From CAIQNR01 sp031972475 (GTDB lineage Bacteria > Babelota > Babeliae > Babelales > CAIQNR01), in contig DALYEP010000001.1 in assembly GCA_031972475.1 (NCBI GenBank), positions 682,001-746,000 of the forward strand: DNA of 64,000 nucleotides. The letters run 5' to 3'. Positions within the stretch are counted from its first letter, which is position 1. The number at the start of each line of letters is the position of its first letter. Of the stretch, positions 33,546 through 42,189 are shown in pieces. Made by a program: the position numbers and the translations under genes. Below the pieces are notes generated by a model. The model was not told where the DNA came from and ran no database searches. It saw only the letters and a program-made list of their open reading frames with translations.

Positions 33546-36139
33546 TTCTTTAAACCCTTTTTTATAGCGCTCCCTAAGTCTTGTATTATACGAGGGCCTC
33601 CGCCTTGAATTGTTCCTCTTTTGCCACCACCACGAAGTCCAGCGCTTGTGTGCAACCAAGTGCTTAAGGTCTTTAAATCAATAATATTTTCATATTCTGG
33701 TGCAAGCGAAACAAAAAATATACTTGAGCTATCACTTATATTACTAACCATTACGTAAAAACCAGGCTTATTTTTTTGTAAATGTTCAATTACATCTTTA
33801 AGATCTTCGTTAGTTGATCCATCTAATTGTTTGTAAAGAAAGGGAACATCATTAATAACTTCAATCTGATTTTTCCATGTTTGCACATGGTGAAATAAAA
33901 GTTCTTTTTTTAGATTTTTAATAGTGCTATGAGCTAATTGTAATTGTTCTGTTTGTTTAAGAACTGTTTGTAAAACATCTTGAGGCTTAACTTTAAATTC
34001 TTGGCTTAATGTCTTTACGGTGTTGAAATTATCTTGCATAAGTTCAAGGGCTTTTGGTCCTGTAACTGCAAAAATTCTTCTGTTTCCTGCAGAGAGCGCT
34101 CCTATCTCGGTAATTTTAAAAGCACCGATAACGCCTGTTGAAGGAACGTGTGTTCCTCCACAAAGTTCTGCTGAAAAACCTGGAACATCAACAACGCGAA
34201 CTTTTTCTGGATTATATTTTTCACCAAAAATAGCAATCACTCCCTTTTCAAGAGCTTCTTTATATGATGTTTCAAAGATGCAAAGAGGGATATCTGCTCG
34301 AATTATTTCATTAACTCTGTTTTCTATATGGGTAATTTCATCAATGGTAAGATTTTTGTGATAGGTAAAATCAAATCGTAAATATTCAGGATCAACTACA
34401 GAGCCTGATTGTTTTACTTGTTTTCCATGAAGTTCAATAAGAGCAGCTTGAAGTAAGTGTGTTGCAGTGTGATTATTCATAGTCATTTTACGAATAGGTT
34501 CATTGACTTGTTGATTTACACTGTTTCCCACCGCGATGTTTATTGGTGCAATAATTTTTAAGGCAATTGCTTTGCCGATTTTTTTAAGTCCATGGATTGC
34601 AACTTGTTCATTTTGTATAAAAAGCCAACCTTGATCATCAACTTGTCCTCCAGTACTTGGAAAGAAAGGTGTTTCTTTGGTTATGACCCAACATTCTTGA
34701 CCCTCTTCAACGTTTTCTTTAAGTTCGTCATTTACAATTATTGCAGTAATGACCGACTCTTGAATTGTTTTTGTATAGCCAACAAATTTTGTCTCCATAG
34801 TTTCTGGTAATTCTATGGTTTGTGCATGCTCTTTCATTTTTTTCCCAGAAAGAGCTCGTTGTTCTTCCATGTAAGCATGAAAGCCATCAGTATCAACCAT
34901 ATATCCATGTTCTTGTGCTGCAAGTATGGTGACCTCAAGAGGGAATCCATAAGTGTCGTATAACTTAAATGCTTGTTGTCCAGTAATAATTTTTGTTTCA
35001 GCTTGTTCAGTAAGATAACTTTCTAATATCACTTGTCCTTTTATTAAATTATTTGAAAATTGTTCAATTTCATTAGTAAGAAGGCTGATGATAATGGCTT
35101 CGTTAACGCCAAGTTCTGGATATATAGGTGACATGTCTTTAATAAAAGCTCGTGCAACATCAGGAAATATATTTTTTTCGGAAAGTTTTTGAGCAAAAAG
35201 TGCTGCTCGACGAATTATTTTTCTTAATACATAACCACGACCTTCATTTGAAGGAGATCCTCCATCTGCAATGATAAGAGATGCGGAGCGAGCGTGATCT
35301 GCAAGAACATTACATGCAGCTTTAATAGCAGGAGATGCTGTTTTATAGGTAATTCCTGTTAGTTTTTCTATTGCAATAAAGACATCTGTAAAAAGATCTG
35401 TTTCGTAAACGTTATCAACATTTTGTAATATGCATGCAATACGTTCAAGTCCCATACCGGTGTCAACACCTGTTTGTTTAAGAGGAACAAGAGAGCCATC
35501 GTTTTGTCGGTCGTATTGCATAAAAACAGTATTCCATACTTCAAGCAAAGCTCCACTATCAAAATCTTTTTGAGTTGGAGGAGTTGTTCTTTCAGATTCA
35601 GGTCTTGTATCTACAAAAATTTCTGTACAAGGACCGCAAGGACCAGTGTCGCCCATCTGCCAAAAATTGTCTTTTTTACCGAAACGATAAATCCGTTCTT
35701 TTGGTATTCCTACTGATTTTTCCCAAATCTCAAAAGCTTCATCATCTTCTTCGTAAATAGAAACGTATAAATCTTTCTTATTAATCCCTAAGTCTTGAGT
35801 TAAAAAATTCCAAGCAAAAGGAATTGCATCTTTTTTGAAATAATCACCAAAAGAAAAGTTTCCCATCATTTCAAAAAAAGTAAGGTGACGCTTGGTAAAT
35901 CCTACATTATCAAGGTCATTATGTTTTCCGCCTGCACGAACACATTTTTGAATAGTAACTGCTTTATTGTAAGATCGTTTTTCTTTTCCTAAAAAACAAT
36001 CTTTAAATTGGTTCATTCCTGCATTTGTAAAAAGTAATGTTGGGTCTTGAGCTGGAATTAAAGAAGAGCTTGTTACAATTTGATGATGTAAAGCATTAAA
36101 GTAGTCAAAAAATTTTTTACGAATATCGAGTGATTTCAT
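33542..36139 (-). CDS. alaS: Alanyl-tRNA synthetase
   Basis: Charges tRNA-Ala. 865 residues from the ATG at 36139, preferred over one 15 bp upstream because GGAAAAAG precedes it. The class II catalytic core is seen (FTNAGMNQFKDCFLG, MGNFSFGDYFKK, GDTGPCGPCTEIF), followed by the editing domain with NNHTATHLLQAAL and CGGTHVPSTG (zinc and catalytic His/Cys) and the C-terminal DHHA1 part with LRGGGKRG and GGGPR. Complete and secure. A Nudix gene follows with a 4-bp overlap. Confidence 0.97.
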   Translation of the reverse strand: MKSLDIRKKFFDYFNALHHQIVTSSSLIPAQDPTLLFTNAGMNQFKDCFLGKEKRSYNKAVTIQKCVRAGGKHNDLDNVGFTKRHLTFFEMMGNFSFGDYFKKDAIPFAWNFLTQDLGINKKDLYVSIYEEDDEAFEIWEKSVGIPKERIYRFGKKDNFWQMGDTGPCGPCTEIFVDTRPESERTTPPTQKDFDSGALLEVWNTVFMQYDRQNDGSLVPLKQTGVDTGMGLERIACILQNVDNVYETDLFTDVFIAIEKLTGITYKTASPAIKAACNVLADHARSASLIIADGGSPSNEGRGYVLRKIIRRAALFAQKLSEKNIFPDVARAFIKDMSPIYPELGVNEAIIISLLTNEIEQFSNNLIKGQVILESYLTEQAETKIITGQQAFKLYDTYGFPLEVTILAAQEHGYMVDTDGFHAYMEEQRALSGKKMKEHAQTIELPETMETKFVGYTKTIQESVITAIIVNDELKENVEEGQECWVITKETPFFPSTGGQVDDQGWLFIQNEQVAIHGLKKIGKAIALKIIAPINIAVGNSVNQQVNEPIRKMTMNNHTATHLLQAALIELHGKQVKQSGSVVDPEYLRFDFTYHKNLTIDEITHIENRVNEIIRADIPLCIFETSYKEALEKGVIAIFGEKYNPEKVRVVDVPGFSAELCGGTHVPSTGVIGAFKITEIGALSAGNRRIFAVTGPKALELMQDNFNTVKTLSQEFKVKPQDVLQTVLKQTEQLQLAHSTIKNLKKELLFHHVQTWKNQIEVINDVPFLYKQLDGSTNEDLKDVIEHLQKNKPGFYVMVSNISDSSSIFFVSLAPEYENIIDLKTLSTWLHTSAGLRGGGKRGTIQGGGPRIIQDLGSAIKKGLKK

Positions 36140-36228
36140 ACTTTTTCCGATCATTTATCATAGAAAAATAAGTTAAAATATATAATATCATAAGTGTTTT
36201 ATATTGAAAACAAGCAGTGAAATATAAC

Positions 36229-37074
36229 CTAATAGATATCTTCTGCTAAATTATCAATAGTAAATACCAAAAGAACTAAAAGTGCGGAAATAGAAGAAAC
36301 TAAAAGTATATTGACCGGATCTATTTTTGAAATGAGTGATTTTGTTTTTGCAAGATATTTAGAAAAAGATTGGCTTGATTGTGATAGTTCTTTAAATCCA
36401 GGAATATTTTTTATGGTAGTAATGGTTTGTTGCAGATTTTGGATTCTTTGATCGATTGCTTGGTTGTTTAATTGTTTGATTGGCTCGCGAAATTGACTTG
36501 TTTTATTAAGTACCTTGGCAAAGGTTAAAGCAACTATTTCCTGCCTTAAGAGTGAAGTTTTTGAGTTTAAAGCTATATTACTACTTTTGCTTAAAGGCAA
36601 TGCTCCAATTAAAACATTTTTTGAGTTTTGCGGAAAATTTAAAGAATTATTTTTTCCGCCAAAAAAGAAATTTCTTGCTTCTGTAAGAGTTTCTTCAAAT
36701 TTTATAATATCATTCTTGCTATGATTCATATCATGATTTTGTTGTAAAACTCTTGAAGCATTTTGTAATTTGTGGGCCATTTCTACTGTTTTTAAAAGCA
36801 TTGGTTTAAGATTTTCTTCACTATTTCTTATGTGATATGAGGTTTTTGCGTTTTTAGCTTCAGCAAGTGATGTTTTAGCAACTTCATGACTTCGTAAGAA
36901 ATTTTCTTTAATTACTTCTCCATTTTTTTTAAGAGATTGTGCCCTTTGTACATTGTGATTATCTAAAGCATCTTTTGGTTTTTGTTGAGTTCGTTTTGTA
37001 AAAAATCTAGAGCCATAACATAACGAGATTGATACATATGTTATTGATAGTAATGTTATTTTAAGTATACGCAT
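36229..37074 (-). CDS. Secreted, C-terminally anchored protein of unknown function
   Basis: 281 residues from ATG 37074, with AAAGGA upstream. Signal peptide MRILKITLLSITYVSISLCYG; a long helical region rich in Lys, Asn and Ser without recognised domain; C-terminal hydrophobic helix (ILLVSSISALLVLLVFTID) close to the end. It would span the periplasm with an anchor at the C-terminus. It starts 10 bp after the next gene upstream, so the two probably form an operon. Function unknown. Confidence 0.72.
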   Translation of the reverse strand: MRILKITLLSITYVSISLCYGSRFFTKRTQQKPKDALDNHNVQRAQSLKKNGEVIKENFLRSHEVAKTSLAEAKNAKTSYHIRNSEENLKPMLLKTVEMAHKLQNASRVLQQNHDMNHSKNDIIKFEETLTEARNFFFGGKNNSLNFPQNSKNVLIGALPLSKSSNIALNSKTSLLRQEIVALTFAKVLNKTSQFREPIKQLNNQAIDQRIQNLQQTITTIKNIPGFKELSQSSQSFSKYLAKTKSLISKIDPVNILLVSSISALLVLLVFTIDNLAEDIY

Positions 37075-37084
37075 GAACAATCCT

Positions 37085-38104
37085 TTATGATTTGTGAGCA
37101 TCAAAATATTCTATGCCATTCCATAGGTGTTTGGGTTTTTCAAGATATTGTTCAAGGACTTTTTGTTGAGTAAACCAATGGGATGATCCATAGACAATAA
37201 TAATATTGTTATGATTTTCAATACTGGTAAGTAGCTTGGTAAGGATGCAACAGTCTCTTGCTATCATGCTAATAATAAAAACATGCTCCATCTGCTCTGG
37301 GGTGTAAGAGATTGATTTTTTAATTGAAATATTTTTAAAGTCTTTTCCTGCATGTCTTAATGTTCGTGATGAGATTGTTGTGTTATTAGGATTGTATTTT
37401 ATCCCAAAAGCACCAAGTACTTTTGCGGTGGTTTTTCTTATTGATTGAATAGTTGTGCTTGAGCCACTGTTTCCAGCCCCATAACCACTTTGAGCTGCCC
37501 ATTTTGCACAAGCAATAATATCTTGTTTTGTAAGTCCTGTTGCGGTTAAGTCTGAGAAATATTCTTGTATAGTTTGTTCTCCATTTATTAAAGGAATACC
37601 TTTTGATTTTAATGTTTTTTCTAAAAAGTAAGCTTCATCCAATTCATTTTTTTGACCAATAATCTTTTGAAGAATAGTTGTTTTTGCATTTGGCCCATAA
37701 CTATTATTTTTATTTAAAATAAACCATCTTTGTAAATTTAACGTATTGCCAAGTGAAGGCCATTCTCCAATACCAAGATCAAAATTATTATATTTAATAA
37801 GATGCTTGAGTACTTTTATTGTTTGCTTGTCGTTATGATGAGCTCCTACGTACGTTATTGTTTTTTCAATGCCATCTTTGTTTTTAAATTTGTAAACAGC
37901 AACAAGAGGCCATGGTCCTGGATGTTTTTTAAAAAAATCATGCATGGCGTTATTTATATTGTTATCAAGATTTAGCTTTGAAAGATCAAATATATTATAA
38001 CGATTTACAAGTATGCTTTTTGCATTTTCAAGACTTACATCTTTGATATTTTTTGGATTACTTATCAAAGACCCTACAAAAAAAAATAATAATCCTTTTT
38101 TCAT
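37085..38104 (-). CDS. Exported protein, possibly TraB/TIKI/ChaN-like
   Basis: 339 residues from ATG 38104 (a start four codons upstream lacks a ribosome-binding site). N-terminal hydrophobic segment MKKGLLFFFVGSLIS. Two motifs recall the EreA/ChaN/TraB/TIKI superfamily: ITYVGAHHND and IGEWPSLG in the first half, and IIVYGSSHWF near the end, corresponding to conserved Gly-His and Glu positions in which metal-dependent hydrolase activity has been proposed. The match is by eye and distant. Operon partner of the anchored protein downstream. Confidence 0.5.
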   Translation of the reverse strand: MKKGLLFFFVGSLISNPKNIKDVSLENAKSILVNRYNIFDLSKLNLDNNINNAMHDFFKKHPGPWPLVAVYKFKNKDGIEKTITYVGAHHNDKQTIKVLKHLIKYNNFDLGIGEWPSLGNTLNLQRWFILNKNNSYGPNAKTTILQKIIGQKNELDEAYFLEKTLKSKGIPLINGEQTIQEYFSDLTATGLTKQDIIACAKWAAQSGYGAGNSGSSTTIQSIRKTTAKVLGAFGIKYNPNNTTISSRTLRHAGKDFKNISIKKSISYTPEQMEHVFIISMIARDCCILTKLLTSIENHNNIIIVYGSSHWFTQQKVLEQYLEKPKHLWNGIEYFDAHKS

Positions 38105-38229
38105 GTTATCTCGCATTATTTTAATATTAAAATCATTATAAAATATTCAAATAGTCAAAAGCAATTAAATTTTTTATACTAATTTTTTTTATAATTAATA
38201 ATTATATTTTTAAAATTAAGGGGCTTGTG

Positions 38230-38600
38230 ATGAAAAATAAAAAGTTTCTTATCGTAATTAATGCTTTGTATGTATGCTTTATTTCTAGTGCGGCTAGAAA
38301 AGGCTCGCTATTTGATGCAAAAGTTCCACCACCAATAGCTCCCCAAAGCCAAATTTAAATATTCCTGCTCAAGTATTTGTAGCTGCTAAAAAAACGCTAC
38401 CACCAATACCGCCAAAGCCAACAAAAGAAGAGGTAACAATAAAAGAACTTGCGCAATATGCTACATTACCTCCTACTAGAATTAAAACACAATTTGCACG
38501 GCAGAAAAAGCCGCTAGACAAAATCAAAAATATCATTTCAATGACAGGTGGAGATTTAGTGTTAATGAGACGGACCAGTAAAAAAGATAGAAGTTTCTAG
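38230..38600 (+). pseudogene. Frameshifted gene for a small secreted proline-rich protein
   Basis: ATG 38230, preceded by AAGGGG, opens a signal peptide (MKNKKFLIVINALYVCFISS) and runs to a TAA at 38356 after 42 codons. From 38343, one frame over, 85 codons continue without a stop to TAG 38598 and read PKPNLNIPAQVFVA, LPPIPPKPTKEE, then a basic end. The first part ends PPPIAP and the second starts PKP, so one missing base in the CCCC run at 38341 explains both. The joined product would be about 124 residues. Real inactivation or sequencing error cannot be separated here. Confidence 0.7.
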
Positions 38601-38650
38601 AGATAATTATCGTCGTTGGTAATCACTGTTCAAGTCTTTATATTTAATAT

Positions 38651-38679
38651 TTGCAACTGTTTATGGGATAGAATATGAT
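38651..38679 (+). promoter_or_regulatory. Probable promoter of the 38708 gene
   Basis: TTGCAA (38651-38656) and TATGAT (38674-38679) are 17 bp apart, 28 bp before the ATG at 38708. Good match to a sigma-70-type promoter. Confidence 0.55.
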
Positions 38680-38707
38680 TTCATAAAATTTTTAAAAAAG
38701 GATTTCT

Positions 38708-38965
38708 ATGAAAAATAATATTCTTTTCTCTTTTTTGTTCATAAATTTTTTAGCTTCTGGACTAGAAAAAGATCATGATTTTACATCATCATCATCTCGT
38801 CAAAATTCTGATTCTTCTCTTAAATGCTCAAAACGTGAAATGGCATCATTAATAGCAGCATATAGAGATTCTTTTTTAAGAGGGGATCTTTCAGAAAGAG
38901 AATTTTTATTAAAATTACAAGGCTTGCAAAATGATTCTAAAAAAACATTAAAAATGGATAAGTAG
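38708..38965 (+). CDS. Small secreted protein of unknown function
   Basis: 85 residues; signal peptide MKNNILFSFLFINFLASG, a Ser-rich linker (FTSSSSRQNSDSS) and a helical C-terminus with RDSFLRGDLSEREFLLKLQG. AAAAAAGGATTTCT precedes the ATG. The last 18 bp overlap the convergent HIT gene. No domain recognised. It follows the frameshifted secreted-protein gene and has its own likely promoter. Confidence 0.7.
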   Translation: MKNNILFSFLFINFLASGLEKDHDFTSSSSRQNSDSSLKCSKREMASLIAAYRDSFLRGDLSEREFLLKLQGLQNDSKKTLKMDK

Positions 38966-39454
38966 TTTTTTATAAAGTGCGTTAAGATCGCTAGAGATTG
39001 TCTTTACTGCAGCAATAGTTGGTAAAAAATTAGTATCTCCAAACCAGCGGGGTAAAATGTGCCAATGTAGGTGTGAGGGTATTCCAGCTCCTGCTGCTTT
39101 TCCCATATTAAGTCCAATGTTAATACCTTGGCATTCAAGTTGATCTTGCAAAATTTGTATTGTTTTATTGAGGACAATCATTATTTCTTTGCGCGCCTCT
39201 TCTTCAAGCTCGGTTAGCATTTTTTTGTGAGCGTAGGGTATTACTAAAAGGTGTCCAGGGTTATAAGGAAATCGATTTAAAATAACATAGCAATAATGAT
39301 ATCTTTTAAGAATTAAGGATTGTTCGTCTAGACTTTTATCTTTTTGTAATGTGCAGAAAACGCAAATATCTTCTGTTGCATCTTCTTGTCCTTTTGCTCC
39401 TTGAGCTGTGTTTGTTGCGTAGTCTTGTCTCCATGGTGCATAAAGTATATCCAT
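38948..39454 (-). CDS. HIT-family nucleotide hydrolase/transferase
   Basis: 168 residues with the histidine-triad motif HLHWHILPRW near residue 128 and a Zn-like CVFC near residue 31. The N-terminus MDILYAPWRQDY matches the branch related to Ap4A phosphorylase and Fhit-like enzymes. FPYNPGHLLVIPYAHK is the usual core strand. Likely cleaves dinucleoside polyphosphates or nucleoside phosphoramidates; the natural substrate is not evident. It is divergent from the polysaccharide locus. Confidence 0.93.
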   Translation of the reverse strand: MDILYAPWRQDYATNTAQGAKGQEDATEDICVFCTLQKDKSLDEQSLILKRYHYCYVILNRFPYNPGHLLVIPYAHKKMLTELEEEARKEIMIVLNKTIQILQDQLECQGINIGLNMGKAAGAGIPSHLHWHILPRWFGDTNFLPTIAAVKTISSDLNALYKKLLIHF

Positions 39455-39545
39455 ATTGTTCTCCGTATAATTTAAATACGTATGATGTACTATAAAAAAT
39501 GTAGTCTACTTTTTTTGACTTAATTTTTAAACGTTTATTCTTGCC

Positions 39546-39573
39546 TTGCTAACAATCAGATATCTGATATTGT
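39546..39573 (+). promoter_or_regulatory. Possible promoter of the polysaccharide locus with palindromic operator
   Basis: TTGCTA (39546-39551) and TATTGT (39568-39573) are 16 bp apart. Between them, at 39555-39568, lies a perfect 14-bp palindrome, ATCAGATATCTGAT, which touches the -10 element. A regulator binding there would block transcription of the wecB operon. The region is 60-90 bp upstream of the wecB start. Confidence 0.45.
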
Positions 39574-39634
39574 ATCTTCAATATATAAAAATAGGTAGAG
39601 AAAGTGGACAAAAAAAGGTAAGGAGTTTGTGTGT

Positions 39635-40822
39635 ATGCGTCCAGTTATGGTAGTTGTAGGCACAAGGCCAGAAGGTATTAAAATGATGCCTGTATATTTT
39701 GCATTAAAACAAGCAAATATACCTACTATTTTATGCGCTACTTCTCAACACAATTCGTTATTATCTGACATTTTTTCTGTTTTTGGCGTTACCCCTGATA
39801 TTGATTTAAAAATAATGAGACATAATCAGGATTTATTTTATATAACAACTATTGTTTTGAATGAAATGCAAAGTCTCTTTAAAGATCATCAACCTTCATT
39901 GATTTTTGTTCAAGGAGATACTACTACAGTAATGGCTACTGGAATGGCTGCTTTTTATAGTCATATTCCTGTTGCGCATGTAGAAGCAGGTTTGCGTACC
40001 GGAGATTTTAATGCTCCTTATCCAGAAGAGTTTAACAGGGTTGTTTTGAGCCTTATGAGTACATATCATTTTGCCCCTACAGCACAATCCTGTGCACATT
40101 TAATGACTGAAGGGCGAAAAAGAGAAAATATTTTTTGTGTGGGAAATACAGTAGTTGATGCATTGAGAATTATTGAAAATAAAATTTTAAATAAAGAGTT
40201 ATTGATAGATTCTTCTGTACAAAATTTTTTTAAAAATGCTCATGAGTCTGGTTGTAATACATTGTTATTTACCATGCACAGAAGAGAGTCTTTTAGTTAT
40301 GGTCTATATATCATGCTTCAAGCTCTTAAAGATTTTGCTTTAACTCATCCTAATGTTGCAATTTTGTATCCATACCATCCTAATCCAGAAGTGCTTGAAG
40401 CTATAAAAAAGATTAATTTTACTTCTGTTAAAAATATTATGTTAATGGAGCCTTTATCTTATAAAGATTTAGCTTATGTTTTGCTTACTGTTGATATAGT
40501 TGCAACTGACTCTGGAGGTATTCAAGAGGAAGCTGTAAGCCTAGGAAAACAGGTTTTAGTGTTGCGAGAAAAAAGTGAAAGAATGGAGGGGGTATGGGAG
40601 GGTCTTGCAGTTATTATTGGATTTAACCCTGAAAAGTTTTTATTAACTCTTGAAAAGTTTTTAAATAACATTTCACTAGTTTTTGTAAGAAAAAATATTT
40701 ACGGTGATGGTTTTGCATCGGAAAAAATTGTGAAAATTATTCAAAATCAGTGTTTAGATTATTTAGAAAAATCTACATCAGGATTGAAGAATGTACATCG
40801 TGTACATGAGGAGATGCGATAA
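39635..40822 (+). CDS. wecB: UDP-N-acetylglucosamine 2-epimerase
   Basis: Interconverts UDP-GlcNAc and UDP-ManNAc. 395 residues from the ATG at 39635, 9 bp after AGGAG; an in-frame GTG two codons earlier is too close to that site. Motifs: VVVGTRPEGIKMMPV, QGDTTTVMA, HVEAGLRTGDF, PEEFNR and TDSGGIQEEA. GT-B fold enzyme. It opens the surface polysaccharide locus, and its stop overlaps the wecC start (TAATG). Together the two provide UDP-ManNAcA. Secure. Confidence 0.94.
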   Translation: MRPVMVVVGTRPEGIKMMPVYFALKQANIPTILCATSQHNSLLSDIFSVFGVTPDIDLKIMRHNQDLFYITTIVLNEMQSLFKDHQPSLIFVQGDTTTVMATGMAAFYSHIPVAHVEAGLRTGDFNAPYPEEFNRVVLSLMSTYHFAPTAQSCAHLMTEGRKRENIFCVGNTVVDALRIIENKILNKELLIDSSVQNFFKNAHESGCNTLLFTMHRRESFSYGLYIMLQALKDFALTHPNVAILYPYHPNPEVLEAIKKINFTSVKNIMLMEPLSYKDLAYVLLTVDIVATDSGGIQEEAVSLGKQVLVLREKSERMEGVWEGLAVIIGFNPEKFLLTLEKFLNNISLVFVRKNIYGDGFASEKIVKIIQNQCLDYLEKSTSGLKNVHRVHEEMR

Positions 40823-42189
40823 TGAAAAAAGTATGTGTAGTAGGGATGGGATATATAGGTCTTCCTACTGCTATTTTAGCAGCGCAATCAGGCTTTATGG
40901 TGGTAGGAATTGATGTTGATGTAAAAAAAATTAAAAGTATTAATTCTATGAAGTCCCCAATAGAAGAGCCAGGAATAGAGAAAAGATTAATACATGTTGT
41001 TTCAAGTGGACATTTAAAAGCTCAAGATTATTATGAATCGGCTGATTATTATATAATTGCTGTACCTACTCCTTTTACTTCTGATAAAAAAGCTGATCTT
41101 TCATATGTTTTTGATGCAGCTCGTTCTGTTGCAAAAGTTCTTAAAAAGGGCGATACCGTTATTTTAGAATCAACCGTTCCAGTTAAAACTACAAAAATAT
41201 TAGCAGAGCTTTTAGGACAAGAATCAAAATTGCAATTTGGAGCAGATTTTTTTGTTGCTCACTGTCCAGAACGTGTTCTTCCTGGAAATATTTTTCATGA
41301 ACTTCAAGTAAATGATCGTATCATAGGCGGTATTGATCGAGGTTCTACTCATCATGTTGCAACATTTTATAAAAATTTTGTTAGTGGTGATTTGTATCTT
41401 ACTTCAGCAGAAGCTGCAGAGATGATAAAACTTGTTGAAAATGCATATCGTGATGTTAACATTGCCATATCGCATCAAGTAGCTTCTATGGCTCATGAAA
41501 TGGCGCTTGATCCTTATGAAATTATTGAACTTGCAAATAAGCATCCTAGAGTACAACTTTTAAAACCTACATGTGGAGTTGGAGGTCATTGTTTAGCGGT
41601 TGATCCTTGGTTTTTAATTGAATCATTTCCACAACATACAGGACTTCTTAAGGCTGCACGTAATGTTAATGATGCAAGGCCATTTGAGCTGGTTGATCGG
41701 ATTGAAAAAAAAGTTAAAGATTGGAAGAGTCTTCATGAAAAAGACTCTTGTTCGGTGTTGATTTTAGGACTTACTTATAAAGCAAATGTTGATGATATTC
41801 GTGAATCACCGGCTCTTACTATTGCAAAAGAATTAGTAAGTAAAAAAGATTTTGATCTTTTAATATGTGATCCACATGTTGAATCAAGTCGAATTGATAG
41901 CGTTCTTGCAAATTGCAAAATAGCCCTTGCTGAAGGTCTTGAAAAGGCTGATATAATAGTATCGCTTGTTGCGCACGATGAATTTAAAGGTATAGATAAA
42001 AAAATTATTACACACAAAAAAGTTTTAGATTTTTGTGGAGTATTTCATTTAGGGCGAAAGCATTCATGCAATCAAGAACAATTTTTTTGGCCTGCTGAAG
42101 TCTTTAATACGTCTTATTCTGATGATGAAATTTCATCATATAAATTACAAGAATTTGGAGCATCAAGAGATAGGAGTAAAATCCAATGA
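40822..42189 (+). CDS. wecC: UDP-N-acetyl-D-mannosamine dehydrogenase
   Basis: Oxidises UDP-ManNAc to UDP-ManNAcA with two NAD+. 455 residues of the UDP-sugar dehydrogenase family: N-terminal Rossmann VVGMGYIGLPTAILAA, VPTPF, VAHCPERVLPG, ENAYRDVNIA, and catalytic C257 in GVGGHCLAVDPWF; LGLTYKANVDDIRESPA in the C-terminal domain. PERVLPG and VDPWF favour the WecC branch over UDP-glucose dehydrogenase. Position directly after wecB supports this. Its stop overlaps the next start by 4 bp. Confidence 0.93.
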   Translation: MKKVCVVGMGYIGLPTAILAAQSGFMVVGIDVDVKKIKSINSMKSPIEEPGIEKRLIHVVSSGHLKAQDYYESADYYIIAVPTPFTSDKKADLSYVFDAARSVAKVLKKGDTVILESTVPVKTTKILAELLGQESKLQFGADFFVAHCPERVLPGNIFHELQVNDRIIGGIDRGSTHHVATFYKNFVSGDLYLTSAEAAEMIKLVENAYRDVNIAISHQVASMAHEMALDPYEIIELANKHPRVQLLKPTCGVGGHCLAVDPWFLIESFPQHTGLLKAARNVNDARPFELVDRIEKKVKDWKSLHEKDSCSVLILGLTYKANVDDIRESPALTIAKELVSKKDFDLLICDPHVESSRIDSVLANCKIALAEGLEKADIIVSLVAHDEFKGIDKKIITHKKVLDFCGVFHLGRKHSCNQEQFFWPAEVFNTSYSDDEISSYKLQEFGASRDRSKIQ

